64,000 nucleotides of DNA from Paraburkholderia dilworthii (GTDB taxonomy: Bacteria; Pseudomonadota; Gammaproteobacteria; Burkholderiales; Burkholderiaceae), in assembly GCF_000472525.1 (NCBI RefSeq), contig NZ_AWZT01000035.1, positions 6,409-70,408 of the forward strand, written 5' to 3'. The notes under the pieces were generated by a model. The model searched no databases. It was not told the DNA's origin and saw only the letters and a program-made list of their open reading frames with translations. Shown here one piece after another: positions 42,230-53,182 of this stretch; within the stretch, counting starts at the first letter, position 1, and the number at the start of each line of letters is the position of its first letter. The position numbers were made by a program, and so were the translations under genes.

Positions 42230-42518
42230 CGGATCGGTGTCTGCGTCGCGGCTTCGGCTGGGGCGCGGCGTGCGGTTCACGCACGCGCGCTCCGGGGTCG
42301 GAATGGCCTCGGCGGCTTAGTCCAAGAGTGAATTCGAATCGGGCATTTTAGCACGCGCCCCCGCCCGCGCCTGTGTCGGTGGCGCGACGCCGATCGGGCA
42401 GCAAAGCCCGCCGCGTCAAGCTTCGACGGTGTGCATGCGGTTGGGTCCAGGCGCATCGCGCGCGGTACAATCGGAACGTGTTCGCGCATTGGGTGCGAAG
42501 ACGCCGTCACTGTCAAAC

Positions 42519-43004
42519 ATGCGCCGTTTCCCCTCGTTTTCAAGGCCGCCGCCCAAGCAGTTCAACGCGCGCCGGCCTCAGCCGGTCGCCGAAGTGCTCA
42601 ATCGCACCGACGCGTTTGCCGCGCTGCGCGCGGGCGTCGAGCAGATTGCCGCGTTGGAGAAGGACTTGCGCGAGCTGCTGCCCGATTATCTGGCGACGAG
42701 CGTGGAACCCGGCTTTATCAAGGAAGGCGTGTTGGCGCTCTTTGCCGCCCATAACGCGCTGGCTGCGCGGCTGCGGCACCTGGAGCCGCGGTTGCTATCG
42801 GATTTGCAGCAACGCGGCTGGCCGGTGAACGCATTGCGCATTCGGGTCCGCCCGCAGCCCGCCAAGGAGCCGCCGCCGGTCAAGCAGGCGCGCATGACGC
42901 CGGTGGGCGCCGACGCGCTGCACGCGCTGAGCGAATCGCTCGCGCCGTCGCCTCTACAGGAAGCGTTGGCAAAGATGGCGGCGCGGCATCGGAGATATCG
43001 TTGA
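42519..43004 (+). CDS. DUF721 protein, DciA-like replicative helicase loader
   Basis: 161 residues from the ATG at 42519 (MRRFPSFSRPPPKQFNARRP). A basic Pro/Arg-rich N-terminus leads into the DUF721/DciA domain (AALEKDLRELLPDYLATSVE, then LALFAAHNALAARLRHLEPR). DciA recruits the DnaB helicase in bacteria that lack DnaC. Position between secA and lpxC is conserved. A strong bidirectional terminator follows. The function is inferred from the family. Confidence 0.82.
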   Translation: MRRFPSFSRPPPKQFNARRPQPVAEVLNRTDAFAALRAGVEQIAALEKDLRELLPDYLATSVEPGFIKEGVLALFAAHNALAARLRHLEPRLLSDLQQRGWPVNALRIRVRPQPAKEPPPVKQARMTPVGADALHALSESLAPSPLQEALAKMAARHRRYR

Positions 43005-43011
43005 ACAAAAG

Positions 43012-43040
43012 AAAAAGCGGCTCAAATGAGCCGCTTTTTT
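43012..43040. terminator. Bidirectional terminator between the DciA-like gene and lpxC
   Basis: AAAAAGCGGCTC-AAAT-GAGCCGCTTTTTT: a perfect 12-base inverted repeat with A and T flanks, between convergent genes. Confidence 0.92.
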
Positions 43041-43086
43041 CGTACGCCTGCTTCGGAAGTTTCACCAAAGACTTGACGCAAATTCT

Positions 43087-44004
43087 TTACGCAAAAGCCG
43101 TCTGCGTCTCGTAAGCGAAACCGCGCGGCGCCTTCTGCGTGTCGTCGAAAGTGACAATCTCGTACGAATCTTCATGCGCAAGCAGTTCGCGCAGCAGCGC
43201 GTTGTTCAGTCCGTGGCCGGACTTGTACGCGTTGTACGAAGCCAGCAACGGATGGCCGACCACATACAGGTCGCCGATCGCGTCGAGCATCTTGTGCTTG
43301 ACGAACTCGTCGTCGTAACGCAGACCGTCGTTGTTCAAAATGCGGTATTCGTCGAGCACGATCGCGTTGTCCATGCTGCCGCCGCGCGCGAGACCGAGCT
43401 CACGCATCATTTCCACTTCGTGCGCAAAACCGAAGGTGCGGGCGCGAGCAATTTCGCGCACATACGACGTATTGGCGAAATCGACTTCCAGCGCCTGGCC
43501 GGTTTTATCCACGGCGGGGTGGCGGAAATCAATCGTGAATTTGAGCTTGAAACCGAAATACGGATCGAGCCGGGCGAATTTATCGCCGTCACGAATCTCG
43601 ACCGGCTTGGTGACCTTGATGAATTTCTTCGCTGCGTTCTGTTCTTCAATTCCCGCCGATTGAATCAGAAACACGAATGAGCCGGCGCTGCCGTCCATGA
43701 TCGGAATTTCTTCGGCGGTCACGTCGACATACAAATTGTCGATGCCGAGACCGGCGCAGGCGGACATCAAATGCTCGATGGTCGAGACGCGCGCGCCGTC
43801 TTTCTGCAACACGGAAGCCAGACGTGTATCGCCAATCGCCATCGCCGACGCAGGAATGTCCACCGGCGTGGGCAAATCCACGCGCGAAAACACAATGCCC
43901 GTGTCCGGCGCTGCCGGGCGAAGCGTCAGGTCGACCTTACGGCCGGAGTGCAACCCGATGCCGACGGTCTTGACGATTGATTTGATGGTGCGCTGCTTCA
44001 ACAT
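43087..44004 (-). CDS. lpxC: UDP-3-O-acyl-N-acetylglucosamine deacetylase
   Basis: Committed step of lipid A synthesis, a zinc enzyme. I start at 44004 ([20 protein letters not shown]; 305 residues). Zinc-site and catalytic blocks are visible: [17 protein letters not shown] with the first His, and [20 protein letters not shown] with the second His and Asp. Last gene of the dcw cluster, with its own likely promoter at 44061. Confidence 0.98.
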   Translation of the reverse strand: MLKQRTIKSIVKTVGIGLHSGRKVDLTLRPAAPDTGIVFSRVDLPTPVDIPASAMAIGDTRLASVLQKDGARVSTIEHLMSACAGLGIDNLYVDVTAEEIPIMDGSAGSFVFLIQSAGIEEQNAAKKFIKVTKPVEIRDGDKFARLDPYFGFKLKFTIDFRHPAVDKTGQALEVDFANTSYVREIARARTFGFAHEVEMMRELGLARGGSMDNAIVLDEYRILNNDGLRYDDEFVKHKMLDAIGDLYVVGHPLLASYNAYKSGHGLNNALLRELLAHEDSYEIVTFDDTQKAPRGFAYETQTAFA

Positions 44005-44060
44005 GGTGATCTTTTGCTCGATTGAAAATCCCAATCGGGACTTTTTATTCCATAGCGCGA

Positions 44061-44066
44061 ATTATA
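44061..44066 (-). promoter_or_regulatory. Candidate -10 element of lpxC
   Basis: A perfect TATAAT on the reverse strand, 57 bp upstream of the lpxC ATG. At 17 bp spacing the -35 (AGACGC) is poor. Confidence 0.45.
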
Positions 44067-44163
44067 CTCCATAACCCTAAGGAGCGTCTTTGCACGGAAC
44101 GTATCAATCTGTTTCGCTGCATTACCCGCATTATCCATTGGGCGCCCGTAGGGGAAAGCGTGA

Positions 44164-44206
44164 CGGGCCGACGTCCGGAACGGAGGCGTTTCCGGTCGTC
44201 GGCCCG
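44164..44206. other. Long nested hairpin between the peroxiredoxin gene and lpxC
   Basis: CGGGCCGACG (44164-44173) pairs with CGTCGGCCCG (44197-44206), and inside it CCGGAA pairs with TTCCGG, giving a stem of about 16 bp around a small loop. No T-run follows on either strand, so it is not a classic terminator. Possible RNA-processing or attenuation element in the 296-bp gap 44005-44300. Confidence 0.5.
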
Positions 44207-44300
44207 CGTAACGGCCTGTCACAAAAGCGTCGTTTTCACCGTTGCCGCCGTACAACGCGTTTGACCGCATGTCCGGGCGAAGGCGACGACGCCGCCATAA

Positions 44301-44804
44301 CTAGCTCAACGTAGCGAGAATACTCCTTGCATCGCTCACTTCGAATTTGCCGGCAGCCTCGACGTTCAACGTCTTGACCACGCCGTCGTCGACAACCATC
44401 GCGTAGCGCTGGGAACGGATCCCCATGCCGCGCGCCGACAAATCCTGCTCGAGACCCAGCGCTCGTGTGAAAGCCGCACTGCCATCCGCCATCATGCGCA
44501 CCTTGCCCGAGGCGTGCAGATCGCGTCCCCACGCGCCCATTACGAACGCGTCGTTCACGGACACACACCAGATTTCGTCGATGCCAAGCGCGCGCAACTG
44601 CTCGGCGTGTTCGACATAGCCCGGCACATGTTTGGCAGAGCAGGTCGGCGTGAATGCGCCCGGCAATCCGAAGATCACCACGCGCTTACCCGTCGTCTGC
44701 TCGCGCACGTCGAAGCTGTTAGGCCCGATCGTGCAGCCCGCGCGCTCGTCTTCGACGTACTCGAAGAGCGTTGCGTCGGGCAGCTTGTCACCAGCTTGAA
44801 TCAT
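44301..44804 (-). CDS. Prx5-type peroxiredoxin
   Basis: 167 residues of the Prx5/AhpE-like redoxin family. The peroxidatic cysteine is in PGAFTPTCSAKHVPGY. A second cysteine (IDEIWCVSVNDAFVM) is present near residue 80. Peroxide reduction with glutathione/glutaredoxin or thioredoxin is usual for the family. It separates ftsZ from lpxC, an insertion typical of Burkholderiales. Confidence 0.93.
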   Translation of the reverse strand: MIQAGDKLPDATLFEYVEDERAGCTIGPNSFDVREQTTGKRVVIFGLPGAFTPTCSAKHVPGYVEHAEQLRALGIDEIWCVSVNDAFVMGAWGRDLHASGKVRMMADGSAAFTRALGLEQDLSARGMGIRSQRYAMVVDDGVVKTLNVEAAGKFEVSDARSILATLS

Positions 44805-45035
44805 GCTCGGTCCTTTGCATCGATGCGAAGCATTGCTCGCACGCTATCGTGTCGCAGTGAATCGGCGACAGTTGCCCAAGCCGCTTCGCGATTCCGAAGA
44901 GGGCACTTGTCCTTGCCGCGAATCCGACGATACGCGGCTTGTTTGCCGTTCACCCGCCACGCTCGTGCATTCGTCCGCCAACGCCTTAAAGCCAGGACAA
45001 CCCGGCGGCGCGGCAGCGAAAGCCTGCCCGTGCGC

Positions 45036-46232
45036 TCAGTCCGCCTGCTTGCGCAGGAACGCCGGAATGTCGTACGTATCGACGCCTTTTTCCTGCAGCG
45101 CCTGCACGTGCGAGGCCGCGGTGTCGCGCGACGTGCGCCACACAGCCGGCGTATCCAGCGCGCCGTAGTCGGCCGTGCTTGCGTGCGACGGCGTTGCGTA
45201 CGCTGAGTGTTGCGCGGCGATCGGCTGATTATCGGTGCCGGTGCGCAACAGCGTCATCGGTGCCGATTGCTGCTTCTTCGCTGCGCGGCCCAGACCCGTT
45301 GCCACGACCGTCACGCGCAGCGCGTCGCCCATTGCATCGTCGTACACTGCGCCGAAAATCACGGTGGCGTCTTCAGCTGCGTAGCTCTTGATGGTGTTCA
45401 TCACTTCGCGCGTTTCCGACAGACGCAGCGAACGGCTCGACGTGATGTTCACCAGCACGCCACGCGCGCCCGACAGATCCACGCCTTCCAGCAGCGGGCT
45501 TGCAACAGCCTGCTCGGCAGCAAGACGTGCGCGATCGACGCCGGCAACCGTCGCCGTGCCCATCATCGCCTTGCCCTGTTCGCCCATCACCGTCTTCACG
45601 TCTTCGAAGTCGACGTTCACCAGACCGTCGACGTTGATGATTTCCGCGATGCCGGCAACTGCGTTGTTCAGAACGTCGTCTGCGCACTGGAAGCACTTGT
45701 CCATCTCGGCGTCATCGCCCATCACCTCGAACAGCTTGTCGTTCAGAACGACGATCAGCGAGTCGACGTGATCCTCCAGTTGCTGCGAACCGGCTTCTGC
45801 CACACGCATGCGCTTGCCGCCTTCGAATTCGAACGGCTTGCTGACCACGCCAACGGTCAAGATACCCATTTCCTTCGCGATCTGCGCGACCACGGGTGCT
45901 GCGCCCGTGCCCGTACCGCCGCCCATGCCGGCCGTGATGAAGACCATGTGCGCGCCGCGCAGTGCGTCGGCGATGCGTTCACGTGCTTCCTGCGCTGCGG
46001 CGTGGCCCATCTCCGGCTTGGCGCCAGCGCCCAAACCCGTATTGCCCAACTGGATCACCGCGGTGGCGCGCGAACGCGACAAAGCCTGCGCGTCCGTGTT
46101 CATCACGATGAAGTCGACGCCTTGGACGCCCTTGTTAATCATGTGCTGAACGGCATTGCCGCCAGCGCCACCTACTCCGACCACCTTGATGATGGTGCCG
46201 TTCGTTTCGGTTTCCAGCATCTGGAATTCCAT
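45036..46232 (-). CDS. ftsZ: Cell division GTPase FtsZ
   Basis: Tubulin-like protein that forms the Z ring. 398 residues from MEFQMLETETNGTIIKVVGV. The tubulin signature GGGTGTGAAP and the T7-loop region (NVDFEDVKTVMGEQG) are intact. A variable linker (about 325-380) is followed by the C-terminal conserved peptide TYDIPAFLRKQAD, which binds FtsA, ZipA and ZapD (encoded at 35384). It lies 158 bp after ftsA. Confidence 0.99.
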   Translation of the reverse strand: MEFQMLETETNGTIIKVVGVGGAGGNAVQHMINKGVQGVDFIVMNTDAQALSRSRATAVIQLGNTGLGAGAKPEMGHAAAQEARERIADALRGAHMVFITAGMGGGTGTGAAPVVAQIAKEMGILTVGVVSKPFEFEGGKRMRVAEAGSQQLEDHVDSLIVVLNDKLFEVMGDDAEMDKCFQCADDVLNNAVAGIAEIINVDGLVNVDFEDVKTVMGEQGKAMMGTATVAGVDRARLAAEQAVASPLLEGVDLSGARGVLVNITSSRSLRLSETREVMNTIKSYAAEDATVIFGAVYDDAMGDALRVTVVATGLGRAAKKQQSAPMTLLRTGTDNQPIAAQHSAYATPSHASTADYGALDTPAVWRTSRDTAASHVQALQEKGVDTYDIPAFLRKQAD

Positions 46233-46390
46233 GTTGCCTCCGTCAAGATAAAAAATTCAGCCACTCGGCCGTTATTCGGCAAGAGATCGGGCAACCTCCT
46301 GTCGCGCGCCAGCCGCCGGCACCAGCGCGTATTTCTGAACCTGTCGAAACCTTTGAAACCCGTTGAAACTTGCTCGGTAAAACAAATTCG

Positions 46391-47623
46391 TTAGAAGTTG
46401 CCGAGGAACCAGTCCTTCATGCGCGTGAACACCTGCCCCATCGACCCTGACTGCACCGCGACCTTGCGGCCGCGCATGCGTTGCGAGCGTCCTTCGACGA
46501 GCAGGCCCATCGCGGTCGAATAGCGCGGGTTGCGCACCACGTCGGCAAGACCGCCCGCGTATTCGGGCACGCCGATACGCACCGGCTTCAGGAAAATGTC
46601 CTCACCCAGTTCGACCATGCCGAGCATCATCGACGCGCCGCCGGTCAGCACGACGCCGGAGCTCAGCAGTTCCTCGTAACCCGACTCGCGCACCACCTGC
46701 TGCACGAGCGAAAACAGTTCTTCGACGCGTGGCTCGATCACCGCCGCCAGCGCCTGGCGCGACAGCGTGCGCGGGCCGCGCTCGCCGAGACCCGGCACTT
46801 CGATCATTTCGTCCGGGTCGGCGAGTGCCTGCTTCGCGATGCCGTAATCCACCTTGATGTCTTCCGCGTCCGGCGTCGGCGTGCGAAGCGCCATTGCGAT
46901 ATCGCTCGTGATCTGGTCGCCGGCAATAGGAATCACCGCCGTATGGCGAATCGCGCCTTCGCTGAAAATCGCAATATCAGTCGTGCCGCCGCCGATATCG
47001 ACCAGCACCACGCCCAGTTCCTTTTCGTCTTCCGTCAGCACCGCGAGCGACGACGCGAGCGGCTGCAGGATCAGATCGTTCACTTCGAGCCCGCAACGGC
47101 GCACGCACTTGACGATGTTCTGCGCCGCGCTTACCGCGCCGGTGACGATATGCACCTTCACTTCGAGCCGAATGCCGCTCATGCCGATCGGCTCGCGCAC
47201 ATCTTCCTGACCGTCGATGATGAATTCCTGCGTGAGGATATGCAGCACCTGTTGATCGGTGGGAATGTTGATCGCTTTCGCTGTTTCGATCACGCGCGCG
47301 ACATCCGCTTGCGTGACTTCCTTCTCCTTGATCGCCACCATGCCGCTCGAATTGAAGCTGCGGATATGGCTGCCGGCGATGCCGGTGAAGACGTTCGTGA
47401 TCTTGCAGTCGGCCATCAGTTCGGCTTCTTCGAGCGCGCGCTGAATCGACTGCACGGTGGCTTCGATATTCACCACCACACCCTTCTTGAGCCCCTTCGA
47501 TTCGCTCTGGCCGAGGCCGATCACCTCGTAGTGACCCTCGCCCTTCAGCTCGGCGACGATGGCCACCACCTTCGACGTCCCGATGTCGAGGGCGACCAGC
47601 AGATCTTTATAGTCTTTACTCAT
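46391..47623 (-). CDS. ftsA: Cell division protein FtsA
   Basis: Actin-like ATPase that tethers FtsZ to the membrane. 410 residues. The phosphate-1 motif VALDIGTSKVVAIVA, phosphate-2 VVLVDIGGGTTDIAIFSEG and adenosine motif VVLTGGASMMLGMVELGEDI are visible; the C-terminal amphipathic helix is VFTRMKDWFLGNF. 27 bp after ftsQ. Confidence 0.98.
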   Translation of the reverse strand: MSKDYKDLLVALDIGTSKVVAIVAELKGEGHYEVIGLGQSESKGLKKGVVVNIEATVQSIQRALEEAELMADCKITNVFTGIAGSHIRSFNSSGMVAIKEKEVTQADVARVIETAKAINIPTDQQVLHILTQEFIIDGQEDVREPIGMSGIRLEVKVHIVTGAVSAAQNIVKCVRRCGLEVNDLILQPLASSLAVLTEDEKELGVVLVDIGGGTTDIAIFSEGAIRHTAVIPIAGDQITSDIAMALRTPTPDAEDIKVDYGIAKQALADPDEMIEVPGLGERGPRTLSRQALAAVIEPRVEELFSLVQQVVRESGYEELLSSGVVLTGGASMMLGMVELGEDIFLKPVRIGVPEYAGGLADVVRNPRYSTAMGLLVEGRSQRMRGRKVAVQSGSMGQVFTRMKDWFLGNF

Positions 47624-47650
47624 AGCGTGCTCATTGCGTGTGATGTCCGT

Positions 47651-48403
47651 TTACTTCTTGCCCTTGTCGGGTTCGCTGATAAAGCGCATGCCAGCGGCAC
47701 GAATCGCGAAACCGTTCGGATAGCGCAAGTCCGCATACTCGATATCCTTTCCCCAACGTTGCGTCACCGCGTTCCAGGCCGCGGTCAGGCGCTTACTCCG
47801 ATCGAGCAGCGTGTCCTGATTGCGTTCGCGCCCCAACTCCACCTGCATGCCGTTCGACAGCTTCACCGTCCATGCGTAACGCGGCGACAGCGTCACTTCT
47901 TCGGGCGTTGCGTTCAGCGGCGCAAACCATTTCTGAAAGTCGTGATAACGCGCGACCACTTCTTTCGCCGTACCGTCGGGGCCGTCGAACGCGGGTAATT
48001 CTTCTTCGAGCTCACCCTGGTTCGCGGTGAACAGATCGCCGTCGACGCTCACCAGTTGATCGCTGCCCCACGTGCCAAGCGGTTTGTACTCTTCGAGCGT
48101 GACAGCCAGCGCATTCGGCCAGACTCGCCGCACGCTCGCGTGGCGCACCCACGGCATCTGCTCGAATGCCTGACGCGCGACATCGAGATCGACCGTGAAG
48201 AAGTTGCCCTTCAGCCGCCCCACTACGCTTGCGCGGACAGTCGGGGAATTGATGTGCTCCGTATCCCCGTCGATCTGAATTTCGCGCAGCGCAAAGTTCG
48301 GACGCTGAATCAGCCAGTAACCGCCTGCCGCCAGCAGCACGAGCACCAGCAACGCATGCAATGCGTTGGCGGCGAGATTGAGCTGGCGAACGTTGTTCCA
48401 CAT
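47651..48403 (-). CDS. ftsQ: Cell division protein FtsQ
   Basis: 250 residues: short cytoplasmic N-terminus, one membrane helix (about 12-33; ALHALLVLVLLAAGGYWL), POTRA domain (FALREIQIDGDTEHINSPTV) and the FtsQ/DivIB beta domain. Recruits FtsL/FtsB and FtsW/FtsI. 49 bp after ddl. Confidence 0.97.
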   Translation of the reverse strand: MWNNVRQLNLAANALHALLVLVLLAAGGYWLIQRPNFALREIQIDGDTEHINSPTVRASVVGRLKGNFFTVDLDVARQAFEQMPWVRHASVRRVWPNALAVTLEEYKPLGTWGSDQLVSVDGDLFTANQGELEEELPAFDGPDGTAKEVVARYHDFQKWFAPLNATPEEVTLSPRYAWTVKLSNGMQVELGRERNQDTLLDRSKRLTAAWNAVTQRWGKDIEYADLRYPNGFAIRAAGMRFISEPDKGKK

Positions 48404-48452
48404 GGTGTTGCTTTCGGGTTGCCCCGGTTAATGCTTCGGTTAGTGCTGCTGG

Positions 48453-49406
48453 TTAATCCTTGAGCGTCAGCGCCAACACGCCGACAACCAGTTCCTGATA
48501 GCTGATGCCCACCGCGCGCGCCGCTTTCGGCGGCAGCGAGTGATCGGTCATGCCGGGCGCCGTATTCACTTCCAGAAAGTACGGGTTGCCGTCGGCGTCG
48601 AGCATGAAATCGGCGCGACCCCAATCGGTGCAGCCGAGCACGTCGAACGCAGTGCGCGCCAGCACTTTCAGACGCGCTTCTTCCGCCGGCGTCAGACCGC
48701 AAGGAATCAGATACTGCGTGTCGTTCGCGATGTACTTCGCGTGATAGTCGTAAAACTCGCCAACCGGCACGATGCGGATCACCGGCAAATCGAGATCGCC
48801 CGCGATGCACGCGGTGTATTCGCCGCCGCCCTCGATGCTCTTCTCGACCACGACAATCCTGTCGTACTTGACCGCTTCGACGAGCGCGGCCGGCAGTGCG
48901 TCTGCGCTCTTTACCTTGATGACCGCGACGCTCGACCCTTCGCTTGCCGGCTTCACGAAAAGCGGCAAACCGAGCTTCGCGACGATATCTTTTGCGCGCG
49001 CTTCGTAGTCGTCGCCGCGCAGCACGGCTTCGAACGGCGGCGTCGGAATACCGAGTTGCTGCCACACGAGCTTGGTGCGGAATTTATCGAGCCCGAGCGC
49101 CGAACCGAGCACGCCGCTGCCCGTGTACTTGATGCCGTAAAAATCGAGCGCGCCCTGAATCTGGCCGTTCTCGCCATAACCGCCGTGCAGCGCATTGAAC
49201 GCGCGCACGAAGCCTTCTTCCTTCAACGCGGCGAGCGGACGCTCGGCCGGGTCGAACGGATGCGCGTCGATGCCGGCGTCGCGCAGACCTTGCAGTACGA
49301 GGCGCCCCGAATTGAGCGACACCTCGCGCTCAGCGGAATTTCCACCGAGCAGCACGGCCACTTTGCCGAATTGTTTGGCGAGTTGATCTGACTGGATGCT
49401 GCTCAT
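48453..49406 (-). CDS. ddl: D-alanine-D-alanine ligase
   Basis: Makes D-Ala-D-Ala for the muropeptide. 317 residues from the ATG at 49406, one base after the murC stop. ATP-grasp fold with [25 protein letters not shown] and the C-terminal [17 protein letters not shown]. DdlB type, as in other dcw clusters. Confidence 0.98.
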   Translation of the reverse strand: MSSIQSDQLAKQFGKVAVLLGGNSAEREVSLNSGRLVLQGLRDAGIDAHPFDPAERPLAALKEEGFVRAFNALHGGYGENGQIQGALDFYGIKYTGSGVLGSALGLDKFRTKLVWQQLGIPTPPFEAVLRGDDYEARAKDIVAKLGLPLFVKPASEGSSVAVIKVKSADALPAALVEAVKYDRIVVVEKSIEGGGEYTACIAGDLDLPVIRIVPVGEFYDYHAKYIANDTQYLIPCGLTPAEEARLKVLARTAFDVLGCTDWGRADFMLDADGNPYFLEVNTAPGMTDHSLPPKAARAVGISYQELVVGVLALTLKD

Positions 49407-49407
49407 C

Positions 49408-50811
49408 TCACACCTTCGTTTCGAGAGCGAGACGACCCGGCACACCGCCGATCGAACCCGCGCCCATCGTGATCACCACATCGCCGTCGCGCACCACTGC
49501 TGAGAGCGCGTCCGGCACTTCATCCACCGTATCGACGAACACGGGCTCGACCTTGCCCGCCACGCGCAATGCGCGCGCGAGCGCACGGCCGTCCGCTGCG
49601 ACGATCGGCGCTTCGCCGGCTGAATAGACTTCGGTCAGCACGAGCGCATCCACCGTCGACAGCACCTTGACGAAATCCTCGAAGCAATCGCGTGTCCGCG
49701 TGAAGCGGTGCGGCTGGAACGCGAGCACGAGACGTCGCCCGGGGAACGCACCGCGAGCCGCCGCGACCGTTGCCGCCATTTCGACAGGGTGATGACCGTA
49801 GTCGTCGACCAGTGTGTAAGCGCCGCTCGTCTTGCCCTCGCTCACAACCGGCACTTCGCCGTAGCGCTGAAAACGCCGGCCTACGCCGTTGAAATCCGCG
49901 AGTGCCCGCTGGATATCGGCATCTTTCACCTCGAGTTCAGTCGCAATCGCGATTGCAGCCAACGCGTTCTGTACGTTGTGCTCGCCCGGCAGGTTCAACA
50001 CGATGTCGAGCGGCGCCGCGTCTTCGCGCATGGCGGTGAAATGCATCTTGCCGTCGCGTGCTTCGACGTTGACCGCACGTACCTGCGCATCGGGCGCCAG
50101 GCCGTAGCGGATGATCGGCTTCGACACGAACGGCAGAATCTCCTTCACGTTCGGATCGTCGACGCACAGCACCGCGATGCCGTAAAACGGCAGACGGTGC
50201 GTGAATTCGATGAACGCCTGCTTCAGGCGCGCGAAGTCGTGGCCGTAGGTATCCATGTGATCGGCGTCGATGTTCGTAATGACTTCGATCACAGGAAACA
50301 GATTCAGGAACGAAGCATCCGACTCGTCTGCTTCGGCAACGATAAAGTCGCCGGTGCCGAGCCTTGCATTCGCGCCCGCGCTGATCAGCCGGCCGCCGAT
50401 CACGAAGGTCGGATCGAGCCCGCCCGCGGCGAGCACGCTCGCCACCAGCGACGTCGTCGTGGTCTTGCCGTGCGTGCCGGCAATCGCGATGCCCTGCTTA
50501 AGGCGCATCAACTCAGCGAGCATCACCGCGCGCGGCACGATCGGAATGCGGCGATGACGCGCGGCCAGCACTTCCGGGTTGTCGCTGCGCACCGCAGTGG
50601 AGACGACCACGGCGTTCGCGCCTTCGATGTTCTCCGCCGCATGGCCGATCGCAATGCGCGCGCCGAGCGCGGCGAGTCGATCGGTGATGGCATTGCTCGA
50701 TAGGTCCGAGCCGCTTACCTGATAGCCGAGGTTGACCAGCACCTCCGCGATGCCGCTCATGCCGACACCGCCAATGCCGACAAAGTGAATGTGTTTGACG
50801 ATGTGTTTCAT
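49408..50811 (-). CDS. murC: UDP-N-acetylmuramate-L-alanine ligase
   Basis: Adds L-Ala to UDP-MurNAc. 467 residues from the ATG at 50811 ([20 protein letters not shown]), overlapping the murG stop by 4 bp (ATGA). ATP loop [12 protein letters not shown] (near 111). The central Mur domain has [20 protein letters not shown]. Distinct from the mpl gene at the left edge. Confidence 0.98.
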   Translation of the reverse strand: MKHIVKHIHFVGIGGVGMSGIAEVLVNLGYQVSGSDLSSNAITDRLAALGARIAIGHAAENIEGANAVVVSTAVRSDNPEVLAARHRRIPIVPRAVMLAELMRLKQGIAIAGTHGKTTTTSLVASVLAAGGLDPTFVIGGRLISAGANARLGTGDFIVAEADESDASFLNLFPVIEVITNIDADHMDTYGHDFARLKQAFIEFTHRLPFYGIAVLCVDDPNVKEILPFVSKPIIRYGLAPDAQVRAVNVEARDGKMHFTAMREDAAPLDIVLNLPGEHNVQNALAAIAIATELEVKDADIQRALADFNGVGRRFQRYGEVPVVSEGKTSGAYTLVDDYGHHPVEMAATVAAARGAFPGRRLVLAFQPHRFTRTRDCFEDFVKVLSTVDALVLTEVYSAGEAPIVAADGRALARALRVAGKVEPVFVDTVDEVPDALSAVVRDGDVVITMGAGSIGGVPGRLALETKV

Positions 50812-51926
50812 TGCTTTCCTTCTGGGCTCGCGCCCGAAATCGAACCCGCCACGGTCGCGCAAATCTGCGCGACCTGCTCCGTGGCGTCGGGTTTCGCGAG
50901 CGAGCGCGAACGCTCCGCCATTTCCGCGAGACTTTCCCGCGTCTGGCTGCGCAACCAGCCGGCGAGTTTTTCCGCCGACAGATCGCGTTGCTGCACGACC
51001 AGCGCCGCGCCGTTGTCGGCGAGAAACGCTGCATTAGTGGTCTGGTGATCGTCTACTGCATACGGGAACGGCACGAACAACGCAGCCACGCCTACTGCTG
51101 AAATCTCCGACACCGTCATCGCGCCCGAGCGGCAGATCACGAGATCGGCTTTTGAGTAAGCGCTCGTCATGTCGTCGATGAACGGCACGAGTTGCACGTC
51201 CGCGCCCGTTTGCAGACCGGCTGCCGCGTAGTTCTCGCGCAGCGCGTCGATATGCTTTGCGCCCGCCTGATGCACGATGCGCGGCCGTTGGTCGGTGCTC
51301 AGCAGCGCGATCGCGCGCGGCACTACTTCATTGAGCGCCGCAGCGCCGAGACTGCCGCCGACCACCAGCACATTCAGCGGACCGTTGCGTTCTGCATAGC
51401 GTGCTTTGGGCGCAATCGCGCGCGCAAGTTCCGCACGAATCGGATTGCCGGTCCATTCGCCGTGCGGCAACGCATTCGGAAACGCAACCAGCACGCGTTT
51501 GGCAAGCTTCGCGAGCACCTTGTTCGCGAGGCCCGCAATTGAATTCTGTTCGTGCAGCACGAGCGGACGTCCGCTCAATGCGGTCATCAAGCCAGCGGGG
51601 AACGTGATGTAGCCGCCCATGCCAAGCACGACGTCCGGTTTCACGCGACGCAGCACGCTCAGGCTCTGCGTGCACGCGCGCAGCAGATTCAGCGGCAGCA
51701 GAAGCTTGGTCTTCATGCCCTTGCCACGCAGTCCCCCGAAGCGCACGTATTCCATCGGGATGCCATGTTTCGGCACCAGCGTGGCTTCCATGCCGGCGGG
51801 GTTGCCGAGCCATACGACCTTCCAGCCCCACGCCTGCATCAGATGCGCGACCGCGAGCCCAGGGAACACATGTCCCCCGGTGCCGCCGGCCATCACCATC
51901 AGCGTGCGTTGGTGCGTGAGGGTCAT
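50808..51926 (-). CDS. murG: Lipid II synthase (MurG glycosyltransferase)
   Basis: Transfers GlcNAc to lipid I at the inner face of the membrane. 372 residues from the ATG at 51926. The N-terminal [20 protein letters not shown] and the C-terminal UDP-binding [16 protein letters not shown] and [12 protein letters not shown] are MurG motifs. It overlaps ftsW and murC by 4 bp each. Confidence 0.98.
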   Translation of the reverse strand: MTLTHQRTLMVMAGGTGGHVFPGLAVAHLMQAWGWKVVWLGNPAGMEATLVPKHGIPMEYVRFGGLRGKGMKTKLLLPLNLLRACTQSLSVLRRVKPDVVLGMGGYITFPAGLMTALSGRPLVLHEQNSIAGLANKVLAKLAKRVLVAFPNALPHGEWTGNPIRAELARAIAPKARYAERNGPLNVLVVGGSLGAAALNEVVPRAIALLSTDQRPRIVHQAGAKHIDALRENYAAAGLQTGADVQLVPFIDDMTSAYSKADLVICRSGAMTVSEISAVGVAALFVPFPYAVDDHQTTNAAFLADNGAALVVQQRDLSAEKLAGWLRSQTRESLAEMAERSRSLAKPDATEQVAQICATVAGSISGASPEGKQ

Positions 51927-53182
51927 ACCTTCCCTCCACGCATGAGCACCCGGTTCTCGTAATCGACGCGCATCAACACCGCTACGGCGACGCAATTCAG
52001 CAAAATGCCCGAGCCGCCATAACTGACGAGCGGCAACGTGAGGCCTTTAGTAGGCAGCAAGCCGAGATTCACGCCCATGTTGATGAACGTCTGCGCGCCG
52101 AACCAGATGCCGACGCCCTTCGCGACGAGACCCGCGAACGTGCGGTCGAGCGCAAGTGCCTGACGGCCGATCTCGAAGGAGCGGCGCACGATCCAGTAGA
52201 ACATCAGGATCACGACGAGCACGCCGACAAAACCCAACTCCTCGCCGATCACCGCGAGGATAAAGTCGGTGTGCGCCTCCGGCAGATAGTTGAGCTTTTC
52301 GACGCTGCCGCCGAGGCCCACGCCGAACCACTCGCCGCGGCCGAACGCGATCAGCGAGTGCGTCAATTGATAAGCCTTGCCCTGCGCGTAGCGGTCATCC
52401 CACGGATCGAGGTACGCAAAAATCCGCTCGCGCCGCCAAGGCGACGCCCACACCAGCAGGCTGAACGTGCCGACCGCCGTAGCGACGAGCCCGCCGAACA
52501 GCTTGCCGTTCACGCCGCCGAGAAACAGCAGGCCCATCGCAATCGCGGCGATCACCATGAACGCGCCCATGTCCGGCTCGAGCAGCAGCAACGCGCCGAC
52601 GAAGCCGACCGCCATCGCCATCGGCAGAAAGCCTTTGGCGAAGCTGTGCATGTATTCCTGCTTGCGCACCGTGTAGTTCGCCGCGTAGATCGTCACCGCG
52701 AGCTTCATGATTTCGGACGGCTGCATGTTCGTGATGCCGAGCGGAATCCAGCGGCGCGCGCCGTTCACGCCCTTGCCGACGTGCGGAATCAGCACGATCA
52801 CCAAAGCCACGAGCGAAATCAGGAAGAGCTTGGGCGCGTACTTGTCCCACGTCGAAATGGGAATGCGGAACGACACGACGCCGACTACCGCGCCCATCAC
52901 CACGAAGATCAACTGACGCACGAGAAACGCATAGTCGCGATACGACGCGTACTTGGGCGAGTCGGGCATCGCGATCGACGCCGAATACACCATCACGACG
53001 CCAAGCCCGAGCAGTGCGACGACCACCCACAGCAGCGAATGATCGTAGTCGAGCATGCGCGAGCGCAACGGCCGCACGCCGTTGACGGCGCTCGCGAGAC
53101 CGGTGCGGCCAGCGACGCGCGTCGCGCTAGCCGAGTCGCTATTGCCGGCGGCACGCGAACCGAATCGTTCGGACCAGCTCAT
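51923..53182 (-). CDS. ftsW: Septal peptidoglycan polymerase FtsW
   Basis: SEDS-family glycosyltransferase that works with FtsI. 419 residues, about ten membrane helices after a 55-residue cytoplasmic head. Conserved blocks include [20 protein letters not shown] with the SEDS region, [14 protein letters not shown] and the C-terminal [16 protein letters not shown] at 53182 overlaps the murD stop by 4 bp. Confidence 0.98.
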   Translation of the reverse strand: MSWSERFGSRAAGNSDSASATRVAGRTGLASAVNGVRPLRSRMLDYDHSLLWVVVALLGLGVVMVYSASIAMPDSPKYASYRDYAFLVRQLIFVVMGAVVGVVSFRIPISTWDKYAPKLFLISLVALVIVLIPHVGKGVNGARRWIPLGITNMQPSEIMKLAVTIYAANYTVRKQEYMHSFAKGFLPMAMAVGFVGALLLLEPDMGAFMVIAAIAMGLLFLGGVNGKLFGGLVATAVGTFSLLVWASPWRRERIFAYLDPWDDRYAQGKAYQLTHSLIAFGRGEWFGVGLGGSVEKLNYLPEAHTDFILAVIGEELGFVGVLVVILMFYWIVRRSFEIGRQALALDRTFAGLVAKGVGIWFGAQTFINMGVNLGLLPTKGLTLPLVSYGGSGILLNCVAVAVLMRVDYENRVLMRGGKV

